Shown: positions 1-5,813 of the stretch, in pieces | Layout of the letters: every line of letters starts with the position of its first letter | Numbering within the stretch: position 1 is the first letter of the stretch | Source of the DNA: Candidatus Alistipes excrementipullorum | GTDB taxonomy: Bacteria > Bacteroidota > Bacteroidia > Bacteroidales > Rikenellaceae | NCBI GenBank assembly: GCA_019113665.1 | Contig: DXGW01000028.1 | Coordinates: forward strand, 1 to 8,034 | Reading direction: 5' to 3' | DNA: 8,034 bases | The notes under the pieces: generated by a model | Database searches by the model: none | Seen by the model: only the letters and a program-made list of their open reading frames with translations | Told to the model about the DNA's origin: nothing | Position numbers and translations under genes: made by a program

Positions 1-1947
1 GGGTTTGCTTCCGGTATCGAGTATCAACCGCTGCAGTGCCGGGTAAAGTATGCCCTTGACGAGCGATGACTTGCCGCTGCCGCTCACGCCGGTTACGCAT
101 GTCATCACACCCAACGGGATCTTGACATCGATGTTCTTGAGGTTGTTTTCGCGGGCGCCGCGAATGGTTATGCTGTTGCTCCAGCCGCGCACCGAGGTCG
201 GTATCTCGATCCTGCGTTTGCCGTTCAGGTAGTCGGCCGTGAGGCTGCCGTTTGCCTTGAGAAGTTCGGGCAGCGTGCCGCTGAAAACCACCTCGCCGCC
301 GTTACAGCCGGCTTCGGGGCCTATGTCGACTATGTAGTCGGCCGCACGGATTATCTCCTCCTCATGCTCGACCACGATGATCGTATTGCCGAGGTCGCGC
401 AGTTGCTTGAGGACCTTTATCAGCCGGTCCGTGTCGCGCGGGTGCAGGCCGATGCTCGGTTCGTCGAGAATGTACAGCGAGCCCGTGAGGTTGCTGCCGA
501 GCGACGTCGAGAGGTTTATGCGCTGGCTTTCGCCACCTGACAATGTTGACGAGAGCCGGTCGAGCGTGAGGTATCCCAGGCCTACGTCGCACAGGTATTG
601 CAGGCGGTTGCGTATCTCTACGAGAATGCGCCCGGCCGTCTTCGAGTCGTGTTCGTCGAGTTGCAGGCCGTTGAAGAATCCGAGCAGCGCATCGGCCGGC
701 ATCTTCACGAGTTCGGCTATGTTCATGCCGCCTACCCTGACATATAGGGCCTCTTTGCGCAGGCGGCTGCCTCCGCACTCGGGACATACGGTTTTGCCCG
801 TGTATCGGGCCTTCATCACGCGGAACTGTATCTTGTGCCTTTCGCCGTCGATATATTCGAAAAACTCGTTCAAACCGTGGAAATATTCGTTGCCGAGCCA
901 CAGCACGCGTTTCTGCTCGTCGGTGAGCTCGTGATAAGGCGTATGTATCGGGAACCCGAACTTGCCGGCATTGGCTACCAGCTGGTCGCGCCACCACTTC
1001 ATCGTGTCTCCGCGCCAGCAGGCTATGGCATTGTCGTATATGCTGCGGCTCTTGTCGGGAACGACCAGATCTTCGTCTATGCCTATGACCTTGCCGTATC
1101 CTTCGCAGCGGGGACATGCACCCAACGGGTTGTTGAAGCTGAACAGGTGTTCCGTAGGGCGCTCGAACTCGATGCCGTCAGCCTCGAAGCGCGATGAGAA
1201 CTCCGTATTCCCGCTGTCGGTAATTATGTTGCAGACCCCGTTGCCGTAGCTGAAAGCCCGGGCAACCGAATCGCGCATGCGTGATGCCGTATCGTCATCG
1301 TCCGCGACCTTGACGCGGTTCAGCACGACGAATATGTTGTCGGTCGGCGTGTCGAGATTGATTGTCGGCAGGAAATCCTCGATGAGCATCGTCCGTCCGT
1401 CGACATGCAGGCGCTGTATGCCGTCGCCCACGAGCAATGTCAGTTTCTCGATCAGGCCCTGGCCCTCGCCAAGCTGCAGCGGTGCCGCTATGACTATGCG
1501 TGCGCCTGTCGGCTGCGACATGATGTAGTCCACGACGTCGTCGACGTCGTAGCACTTTACCTCGTGTCCCGAAATCGGGGAATAGGTGCGCCCAATACGT
1601 GCGAACAGCAGCTTGAGGTAGTCGTATATCTCGGTCGAGGTGCCGACGGTCGAACGCGGGTTGCGCGTATTGACTTTCTGTTCGATGGCGATGGCCGGAG
1701 CGATTCCCGATATGATGTCGACATCGGGTTTGTTGATGCGGCCGAGGAACTGCCTCGCATAGGCCGAGAGGCTCTCGACATAGCGGCGCTGGCCCTCGGC
1801 GAAGATCGTGTCGAAGGCAAGCGTCGATTTTCCCGAACCCGAAAGCCCGGTTATCACGACCAGCGAGTTGTGAGGTATGTCCACGCTGATGTTCTTGAGG
1901 TTGTGGACACGCGCCCCCTTGATGTGTATGTAATTGTCGTTGTTCAC
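1..1947 (-). CDS. uvrA: UvrA, excinuclease ABC subunit A (partial, C-terminal part beyond the left edge)
   Basis: Damage-recognition ATPase of nucleotide excision repair; as a dimer it scans DNA with UvrB and loads UvrB at lesions. The window holds the first 649 residues of a family that usually has about 940. Visible landmarks are: Walker A GLSGSGKS at 34-41; the UvrB-binding region roughly at 120-245; cysteine pairs CPRC (278-281) and CPEC (388-391), the usual UvrA cysteine pairs; the ABC signature LSGGESQR from 469; Walker B LYILDEP with D495/E496; the switch region VVEHEEE; and a second Walker A GVSGSGKS at 620-627. The start is taken as GTG at 1947, which gives VNNDNYIHIKGARVHNL, matching the family's N-terminus; no nearer ATG exists. 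It lies 14 bases after the yigZ stop, so it is probably the last visible gene of the dapB unit. The reading frame is open to the window edge with no break. The second signature motif and last zinc region are outside the window. Confidence 0.97.
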   Translation of the reverse strand, partial: MNNDNYIHIKGARVHNLKNISVDIPHNSLVVITGLSGSGKSTLAFDTIFAEGQRRYVESLSAYARQFLGRINKPDVDIISGIAPAIAIEQKVNTRNPRSTVGTSTEIYDYLKLLFARIGRTYSPISGHEVKCYDVDDVVDYIMSQPTGARIVIAAPLQLGEGQGLIEKLTLLVGDGIQRLHVDGRTMLIEDFLPTINLDTPTDNIFVVLNRVKVADDDDTASRMRDSVARAFSYGNGVCNIITDSGNTEFSSRFEADGIEFERPTEHLFSFNNPLGACPRCEGYGKVIGIDEDLVVPDKSRSIYDNAIACWRGDTMKWWRDQLVANAGKFGFPIHTPYHELTDEQKRVLWLGNEYFHGLNEFFEYIDGERHKIQFRVMKARYTGKTVCPECGGSRLRKEALYVRVGGMNIAELVKMPADALLGFFNGLQLDEHDSKTAGRILVEIRNRLQYLCDVGLGYLTLDRLSSTLSGGESQRINLSTSLGSNLTGSLYILDEPSIGLHPRDTDRLIKVLKQLRDLGNTIIVVEHEEEIIRAADYIVDIGPEAGCNGGEVVFSGTLPELLKANGSLTADYLNGKRRIEIPTSVRGWSNSITIRGARENNLKNIDVKIPLGVMTCVTGVSGSGKSSLVKGILYPALQRLILDTGSKP

Positions 1948-1961
1948 TTTCTGTTGTCGTA

Positions 1962-2567
1962 TTAGTCGATGATTGCACTGTCGACCTTTTCGATCCTGCC
2001 GGTCAGTTCGCCGGCAAGGCTTTCGCGTATCGAGAGTGTCATCGAACATGAATTGTCGAACTCCTGTGACAGAATGTCGGGCTTCATCTCCTTGATGATG
2101 CGCATCATGTCGTTCATGGCAAGATATGAGAATCTTACCGTGATGATCCGGTCGACTGTTCTCTCGATTATCTCGGCAGCCTCGATTGCGGCGGCGGCCG
2201 ATTCCTTGTATGCGGCTATAAGCCCTGGAACACCCAGTTTCGTGCCGCCGAAATAACGTACCACCACTATCAGGCAATCGGTCAGTTCGTTCGACAGCAG
2301 TTGCCCGAGAATCGGGCGTCCGGCCGTTCCCGACGGTTCGCCGTCGTCATTGGCCCGATAGCTTTCGCCGTGTTGCCCGAGCCTCCAGGCATAGCAGTGA
2401 TGCGTTGCGTCGTAGTATCTCTTGTGCAGTTCATCGAGTATGCCGTGTATCTCCTCCTCGCTTTTCACAGGGTAGGCATAAGCGAGAAACTTGCTGCTTT
2501 TCTCCTTGTACACGGCCTCCGACGCTGAGGCAATGGTCAGATAACTGTCGCCGGCATCATGAGCCAT
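1962..2567 (-). CDS. YigZ/IMPACT family protein (UPF0029)
   Basis: A 201-residue protein of the YigZ/IMPACT family, which has an N-terminal UPF0029 domain and a smaller ferredoxin-like C-terminal domain (DUF1949 type). The eukaryotic relative IMPACT regulates the kinase GCN2; the bacterial role is not firmly established, although nucleic acid or ribosome binding has been suggested. Family marks seen here are HHCYAWRLG (56-64), DDGEPSGTAGRPIL (74-87) and VVVRYFGGTKLGVPGLI (101-117), which together are diagnostic. Residues from about 140 to the end form the likely C-terminal domain. The length fits the family. The ATG at 2567 is only 3 bases after the lepB stop, and the TAA at 1962 is 14 bases before uvrA, so translation is probably coupled within one operon. 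No Shine-Dalgarno sequence is seen. The family call is firm; the cellular function is not. Confidence 0.93.
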   Translation of the reverse strand: MAHDAGDSYLTIASASEAVYKEKSSKFLAYAYPVKSEEEIHGILDELHKRYYDATHHCYAWRLGQHGESYRANDDGEPSGTAGRPILGQLLSNELTDCLIVVVRYFGGTKLGVPGLIAAYKESAAAAIEAAEIIERTVDRIITVRFSYLAMNDMMRIIKEMKPDILSQEFDNSCSMTLSIRESLAGELTGRIEKVDSAIID

Positions 2568-2570
2568 ACC

Positions 2571-3923
2571 CTATCTGATCTTTTTGAACAGACGATCCCA
2601 GCGTATACCCTTTCCGGTCTCCTTGTCGCGCGAGAACCATACGAACGATGCCTTGCCGACGATATGGTCTTCCGGAACGAATCCCCAGAAGCGCGAATCG
2701 GCCGAATTGTGGCGGTTGTCGCCCATCATCCAGTAATAGTTCATCTTGAAGGTATATTTGTCCGTCGGTTCGTCGTTGATGTATATGGTGCCGTCCGGGG
2801 CAACCTCCAGCGTATTGCCTTCATAAACCTCGATTATGCGTCGGTATAGCGGCAGATTCTCTGTTGTAAGCGTTACCGTGGAGCCTTTGGCCGGTATCCA
2901 GAGCGGACCGAAATTGTCCTGCGTCCATTCATAGCCTTCGGCACTGGGGAAAATGTCGGGAAGCGGACTTTGCGCGTTGTAACGCGTAACGCTTGTGACG
3001 TTGGGCATGGCCTTCACCTTTGCGGCGGCCTCTTCGGTCATGGTCATGTAATAGTATGATCCGCTGCCGCTCCATTCGGTGATGCCGAGGTTGTCGATGG
3101 CGTACTGCGTTATCGGCGACGATGACTGTACGAAATAGATGTACTGCTTGCCTGGCAGGTCGATCTGCTTTTCGCCGTTGACGTAAAGTTCGGTGTCGAT
3201 TATGCGTATCGTGTCGTTCGGAATGCCGACGCAGCGTTTTACGTAGTTCTCGCGTTTGTCTACGGGGCGCGATATGACCGTGTAGTCCTCATTGAGACGG
3301 CGGCGCCCCTCGACCTCGCCGAACTCGCGCTGGTATTCGCGAAGTACGTCGTAATAGGTTACGGCCTGGTTTTCGAGCAATACCGTGTCGCCGGCCGGGA
3401 AATTGAATACCACGACATCGTTGCGTTCCACCTGGCCGAGGCCCTTGAGACGGTGGTACGGCCATTTGATGCACTCGGAGAACGATTTTTTGGTCTGCGA
3501 GAATGGCATCGTATGGTGTACGAACGGGAACGACAGCGGCGTGTTGGGAACCTGCGGGCCGTAGGCCACCTTGCTGACGTAGAGGTAGTCGCCTATGAGC
3601 AGGCTCTTCTCCATCGACGATGTCGGTATGACATAGAGCTGGAAGACGAACAGGTGTATGAGCGTTGCGGCTACCGTGGCAAATATGATTGCGCTAACCC
3701 ACTCGTATACCGAATTGTAAATCTTGCTGCGTTTGCGCAGGTCGTCGTTGTAGTGCCATACATAGCGGTAGAAGAGCTTGGATATGTAAGCGTCATATAT
3801 CAGCGGCAGGCCAATAAGCAGCCACAGGTTGCCGGTCCATACGACGAAAAGCAACAGGTAAGCGACGCTTGCAAGCGTAAATTTGGTCCACTTGTTCGTG
3901 AAAAACGATTTTATTCCGTTCAT
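2571..3923 (-). CDS. lepB: Signal peptidase I
   Basis: Membrane serine protease that cleaves signal peptides from exported proteins on the outer face of the cytoplasmic membrane. The protein has 450 residues. Hydrophobic segments lie at about 15-30, 32-50 and 77-99. Just after the third comes the catalytic serine box, IPTSSMEKSLLIGDYL (99-114), with Ser103 as nucleophile. The general-base lysine is Lys229 in NYVKRCVGIPND. The C-terminal box GDNRHNSADSRFWGFVP (401-417) is intact, so the enzyme should be active. Residues about 255-345 form an insert between the lysine box and the C-terminal box, making the protein much longer than E. coli LepB (324 residues), as is common in Bacteroidales. The start is ATG 3923 (MNGIKSFFTNKW), 14 bases after the dapB stop; a longer reading to 3986 would overlap dapB and add no conserved sequence. 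The gene sits between dapB and yigZ. Confidence 0.96.
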   Translation of the reverse strand: MNGIKSFFTNKWTKFTLASVAYLLLFVVWTGNLWLLIGLPLIYDAYISKLFYRYVWHYNDDLRKRSKIYNSVYEWVSAIIFATVAATLIHLFVFQLYVIPTSSMEKSLLIGDYLYVSKVAYGPQVPNTPLSFPFVHHTMPFSQTKKSFSECIKWPYHRLKGLGQVERNDVVVFNFPAGDTVLLENQAVTYYDVLREYQREFGEVEGRRRLNEDYTVISRPVDKRENYVKRCVGIPNDTIRIIDTELYVNGEKQIDLPGKQYIYFVQSSSPITQYAIDNLGITEWSGSGSYYYMTMTEEAAAKVKAMPNVTSVTRYNAQSPLPDIFPSAEGYEWTQDNFGPLWIPAKGSTVTLTTENLPLYRRIIEVYEGNTLEVAPDGTIYINDEPTDKYTFKMNYYWMMGDNRHNSADSRFWGFVPEDHIVGKASFVWFSRDKETGKGIRWDRLFKKIR

Positions 3924-3937
3924 GTGTCGGTCGGGGG

Positions 3938-4654
3938 CTATTGGTTCAACAGGTCGTCCATCGTGTAGAAGCCGCTCTTGCCGCACAGGAATTCTGCGGC
4001 TACGACTGCTCCCAAAGCTAACGTGCGACGGTTCTTTATAGTATGTTTCAACTCGAGAATATCGTCTTCCGACTCGTACGTGACGGTGTGTATGCCGGCG
4101 ATCATGCCTTCACGGTACGATGTTATGGCTATCTTGTCTTCGGGGGCCTGGGATTCGTTCACCCAACCGTCCTTGCGATCGAGGCGTTCGATGATCTCAT
4201 CGGCGAGGGTTATGGCCGTACCGCTCGGTGCGTCCTTTTTCTGTATGTGGTGGGTCTCCTCGATGCGTACGTCGTATTGTGTCAGAGGGTTCATCATCTC
4301 GGCCAGGCGGCGGTTGAGACGGAACAGCAGGTTTACGCCGAGCGAATAGTTCGAGGCGTAGAAGAGCGCCCCGCCGGTCTTGTCACACAAGGCCCTGGCG
4401 TCGGGCAGTCTGTCGGTCCAGCCGGTCGTGCCGCTGACTACGGCGGTGCCGCACTCGAGGCAGCGGCAGATATTGCCGTATGCCGTGGCCGGCGAGGTAA
4501 ATTCAAGCGCAACGTCGACATTGCGCAGGTGTTCGGCGTCGAGGTCGCCGGTATTGTCGGCATCGACTATGAGGACAACCTCATGCCCGCGTTCGCGGAG
4601 CAGGGTCTCGATCTCATGGCCCATCTTGCCGTATCCTATTATTGCTGCTTTCAT
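3938..4654 (-). CDS. dapB: 4-hydroxy-tetrahydrodipicolinate reductase
   Basis: Reduces 4-hydroxy-tetrahydrodipicolinate to tetrahydrodipicolinate with NAD(P)H, in the diaminopimelate/lysine pathway that feeds peptidoglycan; cytoplasmic. The protein has 238 residues, short compared with E. coli DapB (273). It opens with the Rossmann motif IGYGKMG (6-12); Asp31/Asp33 follow at the end of the second strand. The motif VSGTTGW is at 73-79. The substrate-binding and catalytic box is EETHHIQKKDAPSGTA (132-147), in which His135 and Lys139 align with E. coli His159 and Lys163. The C-terminal segment HTIKNRRTLALGAVVAAEFL is also typical. The start is ATG 4654, which places the Rossmann motif right at the N-terminus; the 18 extra codons upstream to 4708 would include the predicted promoter and are rejected. 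It is the first gene of the dapB-lepB-yigZ-uvrA unit, with its own promoter at 4684-4715. Confidence 0.96.
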   Translation of the reverse strand: MKAAIIGYGKMGHEIETLLRERGHEVVLIVDADNTGDLDAEHLRNVDVALEFTSPATAYGNICRCLECGTAVVSGTTGWTDRLPDARALCDKTGGALFYASNYSLGVNLLFRLNRRLAEMMNPLTQYDVRIEETHHIQKKDAPSGTAITLADEIIERLDRKDGWVNESQAPEDKIAITSYREGMIAGIHTVTYESEDDILELKHTIKNRRTLALGAVVAAEFLCGKSGFYTMDDLLNQ

Positions 4655-4683
4655 GGTATTTCCCGTAAGGGTGTTAAACTCGA

Positions 4684-4715
4684 CAAAGATACGCAATTCG
4701 TGCCACAAATGAAAA
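4684..4715 (-). promoter_or_regulatory. Predicted Bacteroidota-type promoter for dapB
   Basis: On the minus strand, TATCTTTG (plus positions 4691 down to 4684) is a perfect match to the Bacteroidota -7 element TAnnTTTG and is followed by T, as the consensus prefers. About 19-20 bases upstream is TTTTC (4715 down to 4711), an imperfect -33 element (consensus TTTG). A real TTTG also occurs nearby, but with only 14 bases of spacing. The transcript would start near 4679 and have a leader of about 25 bases before the dapB ATG. Inferred from consensus only. Confidence 0.7.
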
Positions 4716-4718
4716 TAG

Positions 4719-4749
4719 TTTGCGGTTCAAAAAAAGAATATTACTTTTG
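4719..4749 (+). promoter_or_regulatory. Predicted Bacteroidota-type promoter for truA
   Basis: TTTG at 4719-4722 and TACTTTTG at 4742-4749 match the Bacteroidota -33 (TTTG) and -7 (TAnnTTTG) elements exactly, with the normal 19-base spacing, and a T follows the -7 element. The spacer contains an A-rich run (4729-4735). Transcription should begin about 4-7 bases after 4749, roughly at 4753-4756. That falls on the first in-frame ATG at 4756 and so favours the next ATG, at 4771, as the truA start. Confidence 0.75.
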
Positions 4750-4770
4750 TGTTGAATGACCCGTGTTCAC

Positions 4771-5547
4771 ATGCGCTACTTCATGGAATTAAGATACAGG
4801 GGTGCGGCCTATTACGGCTGGCAGCGTCAGAATGACGTCCCCTCGGTGCAGCAATCTGTCGAGAAGGCTTTGTCGACATTGTTGCGTACGCCGACTGAGA
4901 TTGTCGGTGCCGGGCGTACCGATACGGGCGTGAACGCATCGTATTATGTCGCACATTTCGATGCCGTTGCACCAATCGACGACTGCGCGAGGCTGACATA
5001 CAAGCTCAACCTTGTCCTGCCGGACGACATAGCCGTCTTCGGGATTACGCCCGTCGCTGACGGGGCGCATGCCCGTTTCGATGCCGTGCGGCGCGAATAC
5101 AGCTACTATGTCGAGCAGCGCAAGAACCCGTTTACCCGCGACGGCAGCTGGCAGTATTATGTACCGCTCGACATGGACGAGATGAACCGTGCCGCATCAT
5201 GCCTGATGCGGTATGACGATTTCACCTCGTTCGCCAAGCTCAACTCGAACAACAAGACCAATATATGCCATATATATCGTGCGGAGTGGAGTCGTAGCGG
5301 CGATATCCTGTGTTTCAGGATCTGTGCCGACCGTTTCCTGCGCAACATGGTGCGGGCTATTGTCGGTACCCTGGTAGATGTCGGGCGAGGCCGGTATACA
5401 GCCGGACAGTTCGAGCAGATCGTCGCGGCACGCGATTTGTCGCGTTCGAGCGGCGGGGCGCCGGCCCAGGGCCTGTTTTTGAGTGATGTAGTGTATCCCG
5501 ATTCGGTCTTCCGAAGTGAGACGAAACATATTTTGTATAACCTGTAA
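4771..5547 (+). CDS. truA: tRNA pseudouridine(38-40) synthase
   Basis: Isomerises uridine to pseudouridine at positions 38-40 of the tRNA anticodon stem-loop; cytoplasmic and used as a dimer in this family. Starting at ATG 4771 the protein has 258 residues and begins MRYFMELRYRGAAYYGWQRQ, matching the usual TruA N-terminus. The catalytic motif is GAGRTDTGVNA, with nucleophile Asp51. The RREYSYYV segment (107-114) carries the conserved tyrosine Tyr110, and FLRNMVRAIVGTLVDVG (189-205) and APAQGL (230-235) are the C-terminal family signatures. The position after GV in the catalytic motif is Asn55, where His is usual. An alternative ATG at 4756 would add only five residues and coincides with the predicted transcription start. 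The gene is divergent from dapB, with its own consensus promoter, and is followed after 16 bases by a small membrane protein gene. Confidence 0.95.
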   Translation: MRYFMELRYRGAAYYGWQRQNDVPSVQQSVEKALSTLLRTPTEIVGAGRTDTGVNASYYVAHFDAVAPIDDCARLTYKLNLVLPDDIAVFGITPVADGAHARFDAVRREYSYYVEQRKNPFTRDGSWQYYVPLDMDEMNRAASCLMRYDDFTSFAKLNSNNKTNICHIYRAEWSRSGDILCFRICADRFLRNMVRAIVGTLVDVGRGRYTAGQFEQIVAARDLSRSSGGAPAQGLFLSDVVYPDSVFRSETKHILYNL

Positions 5548-5563
5548 ATATCCGATTGTCATT

Positions 5564-5743
5564 ATGATGCAGATTGTTTATTGGGTCGGTGTGGCACTCT
5601 CTGTATGGTGCATTTACGACCTCTTTTCAACAAAGAAACAGACCCAGATGCCTTTGAAAATCGTAATAGCCATTCTTTTGCTTGCATTCAGCTGGATAGG
5701 AACGGTAGTCTACTATTTTATTCTACGCGACAAGCTGAAGTAA
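5564..5743 (+). CDS. Small two-helix membrane protein, PLDc_N-like
   Basis: A 59-residue protein with two hydrophobic helices, about 4-21 and 31-53, joined by a short basic-polar loop (STKKQTQMP) and ending in the charged tail LRDKLK. The second helix ends with SWIGTVVYYFILRDK, which resembles the end of the phospholipase D-nuclease N-terminal domain (PLDc_N, PF13396). That domain occurs alone in many small bacterial membrane proteins, here without any catalytic domain. Start: two adjacent ATGs at 5564 and 5567; either gives essentially the same protein, while an in-frame ATG at 5516 would overlap the end of truA and add nothing recognisable. It begins 16 bases after truA and ends just before a hairpin terminator, so it is probably co-transcribed with truA. 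Function unknown. The coding call is supported by the helix pattern and position; the family assignment is from memory of the motif. Confidence 0.75.
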   Translation: MMQIVYWVGVALSVWCIYDLFSTKKQTQMPLKIVIAILLLAFSWIGTVVYYFILRDKLK

Positions 5744-5760
5744 TGCCGCAATAACTGAAA

Positions 5761-5792
5761 ACAGCCCCGATACATCGACGTATCGGGGCTGT
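5761..5792. terminator. Bidirectional rho-independent terminator
   Basis: A perfect 13-bp inverted repeat (5761-5773 with 5780-5792) encloses a 6-base loop. The stem is GC-rich at its centre (GCCCCG/CGGGGC). On the plus strand it is followed by CTCTTTC and on the minus strand the tract reads TTTTC. It lies 17 bases after the stop of the small membrane protein and 21 bases after the stop of the convergent lpdA, so it can serve both. The T-tracts are modest. Confidence 0.85.
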
Positions 5793-5813
5793 CTCTTTCA
5801 TGTGTGGGTCGTG

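Noticed and set aside
362..1117. Long minus-strand open frame of 251 codons inside uvrA
   Set aside because: It is a different frame of the same strand as uvrA, is rich in Arg, His and Pro with no domain, and overlaps a frame carrying full UvrA motifs. It is a shadow of GC-biased codons.
1528..1550. Repeated GACGTC/GTCGAC palindromes
   Set aside because: This stretch encodes the acidic YDVDDVVD of UvrA; the pattern follows from repeated Asp and Val codons rather than a binding site.
1295..1978. Minus-strand open frame of 227 codons overlapping the start of uvrA and the end of yigZ
   Set aside because: Low-complexity, Arg/His/Gln-rich translation with no family features; the true uvrA frame here has Walker A and conserved UvrA sequence.
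4043..4759. Plus-strand open frame of 238 codons opposite dapB
   Set aside because: Antisense to a gene with complete DapB motifs, with no recognisable domain; it also runs across the promoter region.
5261..5280. AT-rich run with alternating ATAT near the middle of truA
   Set aside because: Encodes the expected NICHIYR segment of TruA in frame; no sign of a regulatory element.
5529..5535. TATTTTG as a possible separate promoter for the small membrane protein gene
   Set aside because: It is one base short of TAnnTTTG, lies within the truA coding end, and I found no convincing -33 element with it.
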